A stretch of DNA of 64,000 nt from JAKZVK01 sp965248255 (lineage in GTDB: Bacteria > Acidobacteriota > Terriglobia > Bryobacterales > UBA6623). The translations under genes were made by a program, and so were the position numbers. Below the pieces are notes generated by a model. That model was not told the DNA's origin. It searched no databases and was given only the letters and a program-made list of their open reading frames with translations. Location of the stretch: positions 186,001 through 250,000 of the forward strand of contig CBDFIW010000004.1 of the NCBI GenBank assembly GCA_965248255.1. The letters run 5' to 3'. Numbering within the stretch: the first letter of the stretch is position 1; every line of letters begins with the position of its first letter. Below, piece by piece: positions 47,247 through 56,369 of the stretch.

Positions 47247-49706
47247 TTGAAATCGGTATCTTTTTTCTGTTTCTACTTGCCTTTTCTCTTGCTTTTATGG
47301 TTTGATGGGGATCGTTCCCCCGGGAGTCAGCGTGGCAGCACTCCTTGCGATACTGCTGCTTGCGTGCTAGCCGCACAGTCGCCGGATCCGGCCCACGATC
47401 CTCTGGAACAAGGTTACGCCTCCCTGCGGGCGGGCGACCTGTCCGAGGCCGTTCGACACTTCGAATTGGCAGCGAGGATGGCCCCTGTCCGGGTGTCGAT
47501 CCAGAAGGAACTCGCCTACTCCTACCTGAGAATCGACAACGAAGAGACGGCACAGGAAGTCTTCGGGTACGTCCTGCAGCTTGACCCGCAAGACTACCAT
47601 GCGGCACTGGAGCTAGCGTTCTCTTATCAACGAAGCGGGGATGCCGCGCCGGCAGTCGAGTTGTTCGAGCAGGTTGCCGCCCGAGGCGATGAGGCGGAGC
47701 GCCGGGCGGCGGCACAAGCCCTGAGCGTCCTCGCCGCGCTGGTCGCCCCAAGCGACCACCCGCCCATGCCCAATCCGGTACGCGAGCCGCTCGAGAACGC
47801 CTACCGCGCCCTTAACGAGAAGGATTATGGCGCCGCGGTCGCTCACTTCCAGGATGCGGTTCGGCAGGCCCCGTTCCTCGCGTCGGTTCGAAAGGACCTC
47901 GGCTACACCTACCTCAAGATCGGTGAGAGCGAGTGGGCACGGGACATGTTCACTCAAGCCGTCGAACTTGACCCCGGCGACCACCGGGCGACGTTGGAGC
48001 TAGCGTTCCTTTCCTACGAGACGGGCGAGCAGGGGCGGGCCTTCGAGCTCTTCCGTTGGCTGCGGGAGGCCGGCGACAGCGGGGCTCAGGAGTCGGCGAC
48101 AAGGGCTTTCGAGGGCATCGACCGCGAGTGGGCCGAGAGCATCGCCCGCTGGAAGAAAGTGGTCCAGAACGACCCATTCAATCGCTCGGCGCAGCTCGAG
48201 CTGGCAGACCTTTACGAAAAGCACGGGGAACCCGCGCAAGCGGTCGATCACTACCTGGCCGCCTGGATCATCCCGTCCGACAAGCCGCGGGACGAGATAT
48301 TGCCCAAGCTGGCGCGCGCCCGCGCCGCAGCGGGCGATCCCGAAGGCGCTGTCGGCGCCTGGCTGATGGCATCGCGTTCCGAGGAAACCCGCATCGCGGA
48401 AGACGCCAAGCAGAACCTCCCGGCACGCTATCCGTATGCGTCGGAGTTTCGCCGGGCCTTGGAATTGAATCACGCGGACACGGAGTTGCGCCGCGACCTG
48501 GCCTACTTGCAGCTCGAGGTCGGCAACGCGGAAGAAGCCCGTAAGGAGTTTGAGATCATCGTTGCCCAGAACCCCGACGACCTGCTTTCCACTAGTCAGT
48601 TGGCCTTCCTCTACCTAGAGCGGCAAAACGAAGACGCGGCGGTTCGCCTTCTCGAGAGGGCGCGGTATAGTCCTGACGATGACGTGGCCCGACGCGCAAA
48701 GGAGAAACTCCGCGAGATCAAAGAAACGAAAGCGGAACCGCACCGGGAGCTGGGCGAGAAGAGCCTGAGCGCCAGTTACCTCAAAGATGCGAAGCGCGAG
48801 TTTCTCCGCGCCCACGAGATCAACCCCGGCGACCATACCGTGGCCCTCAAGTTGGGTGTCGTTTACAATCTGTTGAAACAGGACCGCCAGGCGCTCAAGT
48901 GGTTCCGGATCGCCTCGGCCAGTCCGAACCAGGCGATCGCCGACCAGGCCCGTCAATCATACGAGAACCTCGAACCGCAGTTCCAGCCGCTGACCACAAC
49001 GCTGTGGATGTTCCCCTTCTACTCTTCGCGGTACAACAACGTCTTCAACTATGCGCAACTCAAAACGGAGTTCCGGGTGGGCCGCGTGCCGGTTCGGCCC
49101 TATCTTTCGTTGCGGTTCGTCGGAGACGTGCGGCAGCGAACGGCCGATGTGGCGCCGCAGTTCCTCTCGGAAAGTTCGCTGATCGCCGGTTTCGGTCTGC
49201 GTTCACCGACCCGCCACGGCATAACGTTGTGGGCGGAGGCCGGCGAGGCGTTCAACTACCTCAACCATCGTCCCCCGGGCGTGCCGCGCGCCGGACCCGA
49301 CTACCGCGGGGGAATCAACTTCTTTCGCGCCGCCGGCCCGACGCTGGCCAACCGCTGGTCCGGGAAGTTCATTGAGATGAATGTCGACGGCGTCTATGTG
49401 AGCCGGTTCGATGATAACGTCGTAGGCTACTGGCAATTGCGTCCGGGCTATCGGCCGGCCCCTCGCCCGGGGTTCAACGCCAAGGTGTACTTCAACCTCA
49501 ACATCACTGCTGACACCAGGCGGCAATACTGGGCGAACTACGCCGAATTCGGACCGGGCATCCGACTGCGCATCCCGAGCGTGTCGCCTCCCATGGACTT
49601 CTCGGTCAATGTCGTGCGCGGCGTTCATCTGCGAAACCGGTTCAACCCGCGCCGGCCGAATTACTGGGATGTACGGGTGGGCCTGTGGTACTCCTTCGCG
49701 ATGTAG
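47247..49706 (+). CDS. TPR protein with C-terminal outer-membrane barrel (NfrA-C-like)
   Basis: About 819 residues. The TTG at 47247 gives a signal-like leader (LKSVSFFCFYLPFLLLLWF); a later GTG near 47362 is possible, so the start is uncertain. Residues about 50-560 are some ten TPR pairs in three blocks (EAVRHFELAARMAPVRVSIQKELAYSYLRI, AAVAHFQDAVRQAPFLASVRKDLGYTYLKI, FRRALELNHADTELRRDLAYLQLEV). The last roughly 240 residues (LWMFPFYSSRYNNVFNYAQLKTEFRVGRVPVRPYLSLRFVGDVRQ to DVRVGLWYSFAM) look like a beta-barrel with a terminal aromatic, close to the C-terminal domain of NfrA and reminiscent of BcsC/PgaA exporters. Likely polysaccharide export across the outer membrane, with the next gene. 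Confidence 0.85.
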   Translation: MKSVSFFCFYLPFLLLLWFDGDRSPGSQRGSTPCDTAACVLAAQSPDPAHDPLEQGYASLRAGDLSEAVRHFELAARMAPVRVSIQKELAYSYLRIDNEETAQEVFGYVLQLDPQDYHAALELAFSYQRSGDAAPAVELFEQVAARGDEAERRAAAQALSVLAALVAPSDHPPMPNPVREPLENAYRALNEKDYGAAVAHFQDAVRQAPFLASVRKDLGYTYLKIGESEWARDMFTQAVELDPGDHRATLELAFLSYETGEQGRAFELFRWLREAGDSGAQESATRAFEGIDREWAESIARWKKVVQNDPFNRSAQLELADLYEKHGEPAQAVDHYLAAWIIPSDKPRDEILPKLARARAAAGDPEGAVGAWLMASRSEETRIAEDAKQNLPARYPYASEFRRALELNHADTELRRDLAYLQLEVGNAEEARKEFEIIVAQNPDDLLSTSQLAFLYLERQNEDAAVRLLERARYSPDDDVARRAKEKLREIKETKAEPHRELGEKSLSASYLKDAKREFLRAHEINPGDHTVALKLGVVYNLLKQDRQALKWFRIASASPNQAIADQARQSYENLEPQFQPLTTTLWMFPFYSSRYNNVFNYAQLKTEFRVGRVPVRPYLSLRFVGDVRQRTADVAPQFLSESSLIAGFGLRSPTRHGITLWAEAGEAFNYLNHRPPGVPRAGPDYRGGINFFRAAGPTLANRWSGKFIEMNVDGVYVSRFDDNVVGYWQLRPGYRPAPRPGFNAKVYFNLNITADTRRQYWANYAEFGPGIRLRIPSVSPPMDFSVNVVRGVHLRNRFNPRRPNYWDVRVGLWYSFAM

Positions 49707-49736
49707 GCATGGGTTTTCCCGACAGAAGAGGCCTGG

Positions 49737-49924
49737 CCCGCGTTTCTCACCGCAAAGTCGTAGGGGCGGGCCCCTGCGCCCGCCCGCTGCCGATCTCGAC
49801 CGCCACTGCCCCGCCAGACTCGATGACAGGCTGGTCACCCGCAAAGCGGGCCGGCACGGGGGCCGGCCCCTACGAGCAAAGGGATTTCATTGCGCACACA
49901 TCCCCGGGTGGTGAGAAAAGCGGG
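49737..49924 (+). repeat. MITE-like repeat, complete copy (188 bp)
   Basis: Terminal inverted repeats CCCGCGTTTCTCACC (49737-49751) and GGTGAGAAAAGCGGG (49910-49924). Inside are GTAGGGGCGGGCC...GGCCGGCCCCTAC arms. No coding capacity. It lies between the barrel gene and the TIM-barrel gene and supplies part of the open frame upstream of the latter. A truncated inverted copy is at 37521-37680. Confidence 0.82.
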
Positions 49925-49954
49925 TTAGTCTCCAGGAGACCAGCGGCTTCTCTC

Positions 49955-51907
49955 TTGCTGTTACTTTGGGTGACTCTTCTTGTCCTAACCCCGAACCCCG
50001 GAGACGCCCGCACGCCCGATGGACCACGCCTGCCTGACTTAGCTGTTCAGGTGGATGAGCCTTCAGTCTGGCAGCCCGTGCTCTCGAGCGTCGGACTTGA
50101 AGCTACACGATCTCCCGCCCGTTTTCGAATCGTCGTCGCTGACTCGCCGGCCTCGCGCCAAGCCGGGTTTCGTGCCGGCGACGAGCGAGTCCGCGTAGCG
50201 AGCGTCATCGACCAACGCGCGCCGAAGGTTCCGATGTTCTGGGAAGAGCCGCTCGACCTACCCGTCTACACGCTTCCCCGGGGGGCAAGAGTCTTCGTCC
50301 GGGAAAAGAATAGCGGTGTGCCGCTCGTCGCGGGAATCCCCCGCACAGGAGGTGGAATACTCTGGACGGCGGTACCGGCCGGCCCGCAGGGGTACGAACG
50401 GTTTCCTTATCTCCTACATGCGCTCGTCGACCTCGGACTCGCGCTTCCGTTTCGGGGCGACCGAACCTGGTTCTTCTTCGACTACTCCTACCGCGCGCGC
50501 GTCGACCTGGCCTACATGGCCCGCCGCTGGCGGCAAGCCGGCGCCGCCGCTCTTCATGTGAGCGCCTGGCACTTCCATGAGTCCGATGAGACACGCGACG
50601 GCTACCTGCGTGAACTCATCGAACAGTGCCACCGACAGGGCATCCTCGTCTATGCCTGGCTCGAACTGCCGCACGTCAGTGAGCAGTTCTGGAATGACCA
50701 CCGTGAATGCCGCGAGAAGACCGCCACGCTTCACGATGCTCAACTCGACTGGTGCAAGCTCGTCAACCTCGCCGAGCCCCACTGTTTCGATCGAGTGGAA
50801 CCGGGCGTTCGGCGTCTACTCAGCCGTTTCGACTGGGACGGCGTGAACTTGGCGGAACTGTATTTCGAGTCCCTGCACGGTCCGTCGAACCCGGCTCGCT
50901 TCACACCTATGAACGAGCGGGTGAGGAAGGAGTGGCGCGACCGGGCGGGCTTCGACCCGATGTCGCTCTTCGACCCCGAGTCGCCGTACTTCTGGGACCG
51001 TAACCAGGAGGCATGGGAGCAGTTCGCCGACTATCGGGCAGACCTCGCATTGCGCTTGCAGCGGCAGTGGATCGAGGTGGTCCGAGAAGTGCTGCCCGAG
51101 CGGGAACTCGTCCTGACGCAAATCGACGACCGCTTTGACACCCGTATGCGAGAGTATCTGGGCGCGGACGCCGCCGCCCTGTTGCCTCTGGCCGAACAGT
51201 ACGACTTCAAGCTGATTGTCGAAGACCCGGCGACCCTGTGGGACCTGGGTCCGGAGCGCTACGTCGAGATCGCCCGCCGCTACGCCCCGCTGACGAGGAA
51301 CCCCGGGCGCCTCGCCATCGACATCAACATCGTCGAGCGATACCAGCAGACCTACCCGACGAAGAAACAACTCGGCGTTGAGTTGTTTCAACTGCTACGG
51401 CTCTCCGGACAAGAGTTCTCGCAGGTGATGCTTTACTTCGAGCACTCGATCTCCCGGCCTGACTGGGCGCTGTTGCCATTCGCGGCGGCGAGCGTGAAGG
51501 CCAAGGCCGCCGGCATGCGATGGAGCGTCGAGGGCGCTCGCCCGTTCGGCGTCAATTGGCCGGGGCCGGTTCGCGTCAACGGCCGAAGCTGGCCGGCGAC
51601 AGACGGCACCACCGTCTGGCTGCCTCCGGGCGACCATCGGCTCGCAGCCAACACCCTTGCCCCGCCGGTACGCCTGTTGCGGCTCACGGGCGACCTTCTC
51701 AACGCACAGACCGTCGAGAACGGATTGGAGTTCTCCTACAACTCCTCCAGCCGCGCCATCGCCCTTGTCGACGCGCATCCGAGCGTTACCCTTGTCGATG
51801 GACACTCCAGTGACTTGAAAGTCCTCGCGGCCAAGCGTCATTGGGCGGTCATGCTTCCTAGCGGACATCACCGCATACGATTCGTGCGGAGCGGTTTGTT
51901 ACGATAG
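49955..51907 (+). CDS. Exported TIM-barrel glycoside hydrolase-like protein
   Basis: About 650 residues. Hydrophobic leader LLLLWVTLLVLTPNPGDA after a TTG at 49955 (AGGAGA upstream); the frame extends back through the MITE-like repeat to 49685, so the original start may have been lost or replaced. A first beta domain is followed by a TIM-barrel region with FFFDYSYRARVDLAYMARRWRQAGAAALHVSAWHF, GILVYAWLELPHVS, FDWDGVNLAELYFES and VLTQIDDRFD, resembling putative glycosyl hydrolases of the GHL/DUF4015 kind. A C-terminal beta domain follows. Acidic residues in NLAELYFE and ITQIDD-type strands could be catalytic. Its position after the barrel exporter suggests trimming of an exported polysaccharide. 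Confidence 0.75.
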   Translation: MLLLWVTLLVLTPNPGDARTPDGPRLPDLAVQVDEPSVWQPVLSSVGLEATRSPARFRIVVADSPASRQAGFRAGDERVRVASVIDQRAPKVPMFWEEPLDLPVYTLPRGARVFVREKNSGVPLVAGIPRTGGGILWTAVPAGPQGYERFPYLLHALVDLGLALPFRGDRTWFFFDYSYRARVDLAYMARRWRQAGAAALHVSAWHFHESDETRDGYLRELIEQCHRQGILVYAWLELPHVSEQFWNDHRECREKTATLHDAQLDWCKLVNLAEPHCFDRVEPGVRRLLSRFDWDGVNLAELYFESLHGPSNPARFTPMNERVRKEWRDRAGFDPMSLFDPESPYFWDRNQEAWEQFADYRADLALRLQRQWIEVVREVLPERELVLTQIDDRFDTRMREYLGADAAALLPLAEQYDFKLIVEDPATLWDLGPERYVEIARRYAPLTRNPGRLAIDINIVERYQQTYPTKKQLGVELFQLLRLSGQEFSQVMLYFEHSISRPDWALLPFAAASVKAKAAGMRWSVEGARPFGVNWPGPVRVNGRSWPATDGTTVWLPPGDHRLAANTLAPPVRLLRLTGDLLNAQTVENGLEFSYNSSSRAIALVDAHPSVTLVDGHSSDLKVLAAKRHWAVMLPSGHHRIRFVRSGLLR

Positions 51908-51914
51908 TCTCGGC

Positions 51915-52313
51915 ATGGGCGAGCCGCAGACGCCGCAGATCCCAAATCGACTCTTCTTTCGCATCGGTGACGTGAGCCGGCTCACAGGCATCGAAAGCTA
52001 CGTGCTGCGGTTCTGGGAAGGTGAATTCCCGTCGCTTGCCCCGAAGAAGTCCTCGAACGGCCAACGCCAGTACCGCCGCAAGGACGTCGAGACGGTGCTG
52101 GAGATCAAGCGCCTGCTCTACGACGAGGGCTACACGATCGCCGGTGCCCGCAAGGCCATCCGCGACAAGTCGAAGCAGGGGAAGAAACCCAAGGCCAAAG
52201 AGCAGTCCGCCCTGCCGTTCGTCGTCCCCCAAGCTCCCCAAGCGGGCTCGCCTGATCTGAGCGGCATTAGGAAAGAGCTGCAAGAGATCCTGGCGTTGCT
52301 GAGGCGGCAGTAG
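51915..52313 (+). CDS. MerR-family transcriptional regulator
   Basis: 132 residues. N-terminal winged helix: LFFRIGDVSRLTGIESYVLRFWEGEFPSLAPKKSSNGQRQYRRKDVETVLEIKRLLYDEGYTIAGARKAI, a full MerR HTH with the wing. The C-terminus is a Lys-rich linker and a short helix (SGIRKELQEILALLRRQ), with no metal or ligand domain, as in small MerR proteins near surE/ihf in related bacteria. Starts 7 bp after the TIM-barrel gene. Confidence 0.92.
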   Translation: MGEPQTPQIPNRLFFRIGDVSRLTGIESYVLRFWEGEFPSLAPKKSSNGQRQYRRKDVETVLEIKRLLYDEGYTIAGARKAIRDKSKQGKKPKAKEQSALPFVVPQAPQAGSPDLSGIRKELQEILALLRRQ

Positions 52314-52433
52314 CCGGGCCGCCCCTCTGGCGCGCCAGGCTGTAGTTCCAGGGGCTAGAGACGACGCACTGGGACCAAGCTCGCCACACGACGCCGGCGG
52401 CTTTGAATGACGACTCCCGGGCCGGTCCGCTGC

Positions 52434-54038
52434 TCACCTCTCGGCGGTCACCCAAATCGGGCTCGACCAGGCGTAGCTCTCGTTCGTCTGGGCCACGCGC
52501 ACCTGATACCAATCCGCGCTTTGTCCGCCACCTTCGTCGACAACAACGAACTCCGCTCGATAGTTCTCCGAAAACCCAACCCGATGGAACATCACTGATT
52601 CGGACGAGAACTCGCCGGTGAAGAAAACCTCACTCGACTCCGCCAACTCCTTCAATAACTTTCTGAAGACATGCTTCGCCGGCTTAGTCAGCGACATCAC
52701 GATCTCGGTCTGCGGCGATCCCTGAATCTCCAGGACGACGTCCTTGGTGGGTTTCTCTTCATAGGCACCCTGTCGGGATGTGAATGAGACAACGTCACAA
52801 GACCGCCCCCCGACCAACACGACCTTGTCCCTGCGGTCTTCGTCGAACGGGCGCGACTGCCAATGAGGCGACACCGAGAGGAGCTTGCCATTGCGCACCT
52901 CCACCGTGAACTCCCAGTCGGCCGTGCGCGGCATGTTGAAGTCCGCCCACGGCCCCCAGCCGAACTCGATGCGGGTCAGCACCGGCTCCGACCAACTCGC
53001 CTCGGTCGGCTCGCGGTCCACGGGGTGGTCTCGGTGGATCACGCGATTGTTTTTGAGCACTTCGACCCGGTCGATCACGTCCTCCCCCTTGACGCGGACT
53101 TGGATGCTCCGCTTCGAGGCGGGGCCGATGGTTTCGCCCATCCAATGGCCGTTGAGGCGCACGTTCAACTCGATACGATCGGCATTGACGGCATAGGTAC
53201 GACGGGCCTTGAGCGCCTCCATGATCGACTCGCGAGTAAGAGACTCGGCATAGACGGCGGCCAGCCCCTGCCCGTAAGCACCCGGGTGGCCCAAGTGGTC
53301 ATCCGTGCTGGCGACAATCCCCACCTGCGCGCCGGTCTTCCAAAGCCACTGCACCGTGCTCTTCGTGTAGCGTCCGCCCAAGCTGTGCCGGATGTAGCGA
53401 ATCGGCGCACGATCGGACTCGGCGTTGCCGTGCTCGGACATCATCTCGACAAGCGGCGACACCGAGGGGTCGAGCCTCTTCCAGTCCCACCCGCGCCAGT
53501 GGGGAAGGTAGGCGGGGTGATGCGGGATGAGAATCGAGCCCGTCTTGCGTGCGTGGTCCTGCCACTGCTTGATGTCGTTGAGATGGACTAGCTCGCCTTC
53601 TTCTCCCGGATACACGATGTGAAAGTCGCCCGAGTTGTAGTGCACCTCGTAGCCGTGGAAGGCCACGAACTCTCCCGGTTTCGTCACCTCATTCCCGAGC
53701 TTGACGATTCGTTCCCAATTCGCCTTGACCGCGCCGAAGCCGCGTACGAACTGCGCATTGCGGCCCCCGGGAATCTCCCTCATGTCGGGCCACTGGCTCT
53801 GCGGCGTGAAAGCGAAGAAGTCTAAATGATTCTGCGCGATCTCGAACGTCCTCTCAAGTGATCCTCGAATCTGCCCGGTCGAGTTGTGGTTGTGCAGGTC
53901 GCCCCAGTAGAGGTTCTTCCGGGTCTGCGATGTTGCCGCTGGCTCTGCAGGGTCCGGACCTGTATTAGCGCAGCCGGAAAGCGCAATCCACAAGTACAAC
54001 AAGACACAACCGACTCTTTTCCCTTGGGGACCGTGCAC
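52434..54038 (-). CDS. DUF3604 lipoprotein (PHP-like fold)
   Basis: 534 residues. Lipobox IALSGC near residue 23. DUF3604 signatures: LYWGDLHNHNSTGQIRGSLERTFEIAQNHLDFFAFTPQ, FVAFHGYEVHYNSGDFHIVYP, SILIPHHPAYLP and VGIVASTDDHLGHPGAYGQGLAAVYAESLTRESIMEALKARRTYAV. The metal ligand histidines of a PHP-type phosphoesterase fold are all present. The C-terminal 200 residues are a beta domain. Exact reaction unknown. Confidence 0.88.
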   Translation of the reverse strand: MHGPQGKRVGCVLLYLWIALSGCANTGPDPAEPAATSQTRKNLYWGDLHNHNSTGQIRGSLERTFEIAQNHLDFFAFTPQSQWPDMREIPGGRNAQFVRGFGAVKANWERIVKLGNEVTKPGEFVAFHGYEVHYNSGDFHIVYPGEEGELVHLNDIKQWQDHARKTGSILIPHHPAYLPHWRGWDWKRLDPSVSPLVEMMSEHGNAESDRAPIRYIRHSLGGRYTKSTVQWLWKTGAQVGIVASTDDHLGHPGAYGQGLAAVYAESLTRESIMEALKARRTYAVNADRIELNVRLNGHWMGETIGPASKRSIQVRVKGEDVIDRVEVLKNNRVIHRDHPVDREPTEASWSEPVLTRIEFGWGPWADFNMPRTADWEFTVEVRNGKLLSVSPHWQSRPFDEDRRDKVVLVGGRSCDVVSFTSRQGAYEEKPTKDVVLEIQGSPQTEIVMSLTKPAKHVFRKLLKELAESSEVFFTGEFSSESVMFHRVGFSENYRAEFVVVDEGGGQSADWYQVRVAQTNESYAWSSPIWVTAER

Positions 54039-54253
54039 AGCATGCTCCTGTTTGAACGAGACGTCTTTAGAAGGTAGATCCGTCCGATGGTAACAAGAAG
54101 TGGGGTTTCAGAGCGTCTCCGGACGATGCACTCATCCGTACGGAGGCGTTGGGGAACACAGCGCCCCAGCCGGGGCGAGAGAGAGTCACTGCCTTGATCC
54201 GCCGGTAACGTACGGGCCTGCGTGAGCGCTGCGGAACACGCGCGTTTTCGGGA

Positions 54254-55345
54254 CTACTCGCGTCGGCCGGTCCGCGCGCTGGAGAGAATGGTGTCAGGCA
54301 GGTAGTGTTGCAGGATCTGCTGGAAACCGGCTCCTTCGGCAGCCATCGCGAGGGTGCCCCTCTGGCAAAGGCCGAGGCCGTGTCCCATGCCACGGCCTCG
54401 AAGCTGAATCAGATCGCCTTGGCGGCGGACGCGGTAACGATTGCTTGGTACCGCGCTCCACCCGAGGCGCCGCGTCGTTTGCAGCCGTGCAGCTTCTGAA
54501 CCGCTTCGAGCCAGCAGAAGCCGGGTGTCGGAGAGAGATAGCAACCGTTCCCACTTTTCCGGCGATCGTAAGCAGGGGCCACAGACGACGGAGAAGTAGG
54601 GATACCCTTGCCAAGCGAGCCCCACCTCTTCGAGCGAGTGCGTGCGGCCTCCACAGCTTCGCGAATAAAGAACCGGTACGATCGTCCCGTCGTGCACGAG
54701 AACGAGATCCCGCGTCGAAGCGACAGCCCGCCAAGCAAGGTGTTCCGGCGGTGGCGGTGCGCGTAAGTACTGGCAGTGGGTCGTATCGCAGAACTCGAAA
54801 CCACCGTGCCGGCCCTTGGCGGCAAGCAGATAGGAACGAGTCGCCACGGCCTGGGCACATAACGCATCCAAAGGCGCACCAGGAGGACTCTCGGCGGCAA
54901 CGATTGAGGCGGTTGCGGTTCCGCGATTCATACGCACGGCGGCAATCAGAGAACTGCCGTCGGCCGAGACGTCGAGCGTCCCGCGAAAGCGGCGGCCGAT
55001 CTTACCCGGAACTTCGAGCCGGAACTCGGCGGGCGCGCCACGGCCCGTGACGGAGACACTTGGCGCGCGGATGATCCGGCCCTCGATGTCGCATTCGACA
55101 TCCTCTCGGTCCAGCCTCAGCCGAGCGTGCCGAGCCCCTTCGAGAACCACCGTCTCTTGACGTGCTTGGAGCAGCAGAGCTCCTTCGGCGGCCAGCCGTA
55201 CGACCAGCTCGGTTGGATGAAACAGTCCGAAGACGCTGAAGCGAAAGGTTTCTTGAGCGGGGACGGGGAGAGCCGCCGCAATGAGAAGCCAAAGCAACGC
55301 GAATCGTGTTTGGAGCAAACGGCGCGGGCGTCCGGGTCCTAGCAT
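54254..55345 (-). CDS. SpoIID/LytB-domain protein
   Basis: 363 residues from the ATG at 55345, with a signal peptide (FALLWLLIAAALPVPAQ). SpoIID core: IVAAESPPGAPLDALCAQAVATRSYLLAAKG, with Glu152 at the catalytic position and AQAVATRSY at 164-172, then a Cys-containing RSCGGRTHSLEEVGLAWQGYPYFSVVCGPC and the closing GRGMGHGLGLCQRGTLAMAAEGAGFQQILQHYLPDT. SpoIID is a lytic transglycosylase acting on peptidoglycan stripped of peptides. This host is unlikely to sporulate, so the role is wall remodelling. Last gene of the five-gene operon. Confidence 0.9.
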   Translation of the reverse strand: MLGPGRPRRLLQTRFALLWLLIAAALPVPAQETFRFSVFGLFHPTELVVRLAAEGALLLQARQETVVLEGARHARLRLDREDVECDIEGRIIRAPSVSVTGRGAPAEFRLEVPGKIGRRFRGTLDVSADGSSLIAAVRMNRGTATASIVAAESPPGAPLDALCAQAVATRSYLLAAKGRHGGFEFCDTTHCQYLRAPPPPEHLAWRAVASTRDLVLVHDGTIVPVLYSRSCGGRTHSLEEVGLAWQGYPYFSVVCGPCLRSPEKWERLLSLSDTRLLLARSGSEAARLQTTRRLGWSAVPSNRYRVRRQGDLIQLRGRGMGHGLGLCQRGTLAMAAEGAGFQQILQHYLPDTILSSARTGRRE

Positions 55346-55457
55346 GGCTGTTCGAGCGGTGGTTCGGCGCCGCGCGCGTAAGCAAGCGCTCCCGCGGGGG
55401 CGCTTCTCGAGACCGCGTAGCCCCAGCAACACGACCGTCATCATCGCTCTCTTACGG

Positions 55458-56369
55458 TCACGGCTCGGCAAGTGGGCTTGCGCCTTCCAGCAACTTGCCC
55501 AGCAACTCGTCTCCGATACCCGCCGCCTGCCGGCCCGGCACACCATGTGCCTGTACGAGCAAGGTGTAACGCGGACGCTCTGCCGGAAACAGCAGAATCA
55601 CATAGCCGTCGCCGTTGGAAGGGCGAAACACAGGCGTCGCTGCCCCGCTTCCATGCGCGCAAGGCGATGTGCCCGTCTTGGCAAGCAGGGCTCCATGCCG
55701 GCGGCGGAGGCTCGCTTCGGACGGTCCGACGCCAGACGCCGTCCCTTCGCGCCCGGCGAGCGCCAAGCCTTGAATGATCTCACGGATGCCGGGCTCCTCG
55801 CGGCGGCGAACGAGTTCCTGGTACGCCGACACGATCTCCAGCGGGCGAATGAGCCACTGATCGCCCAGGCCGAAATACGTTCCGGTTTCCGCCATGCGCA
55901 CCGGAGCCGGCAAGCCGAAGCGGCTCGTGACTTGCGCCATGTCGTCGAACTCCAGCCGATCACTCAGCAGACGGAAGTAGGTATTGCACGAGTGCGCCAG
56001 CGCTTGGCGGATGTTGACTCTGCCGTGGCCGGTTGGGAGCCAACAGCGAACGGCCGCTCCCGAGCATTCGAACTCGGGGTAGATCAGCGAGTGCCCTCGA
56101 GCATAGGCAAGCGCGGTGAACGGCTTGACGAGCGAGCCCAACGGAAGCGGTCGGTCAACGTCATCCCAGTGAGATTCGACAATCCGGCCCGTCGCGGAGT
56201 CGACGAGGATCCATGACACTTCGGCCCACTCCAAGCCGGCCTCGGCCGAGCCAACCCGGGCCGAGCCAATCCGGGCCGAGCCATCGGATGCGGCAGACGA
56301 TACCCCAGGCCACGCCGGCGTCAACGCAGCCACCCACCCACACAGAGCAAGCAGCCAGAGGACTTTCAT
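55458..56369 (-). CDS. Small penicillin-binding transpeptidase-like protein
   Basis: 303 residues with signal peptide. Serine-acyl enzyme motifs: Ser79-x2-Lys82 (GSLVKPF), Ser127-Cys-Asn129 and Lys231-Thr-Gly (AKTGTS). It lacks the dimerisation domain of class B PBPs, so it is a minimal transpeptidase or carboxypeptidase of the PbpA/FtsI fold. A short DNA tandem repeat (GGCTCGG-type) encodes ARIGSARVGSAEAG just after the signal peptide. The start overlaps the DUF3352-like stop by 4 bp; spoIID follows after 112 bp. Confidence 0.88.
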   Translation of the reverse strand: MKVLWLLALCGWVAALTPAWPGVSSAASDGSARIGSARVGSAEAGLEWAEVSWILVDSATGRIVESHWDDVDRPLPLGSLVKPFTALAYARGHSLIYPEFECSGAAVRCWLPTGHGRVNIRQALAHSCNTYFRLLSDRLEFDDMAQVTSRFGLPAPVRMAETGTYFGLGDQWLIRPLEIVSAYQELVRRREEPGIREIIQGLALAGREGTASGVGPSEASLRRRHGALLAKTGTSPCAHGSGAATPVFRPSNGDGYVILLFPAERPRYTLLVQAHGVPGRQAAGIGDELLGKLLEGASPLAEP

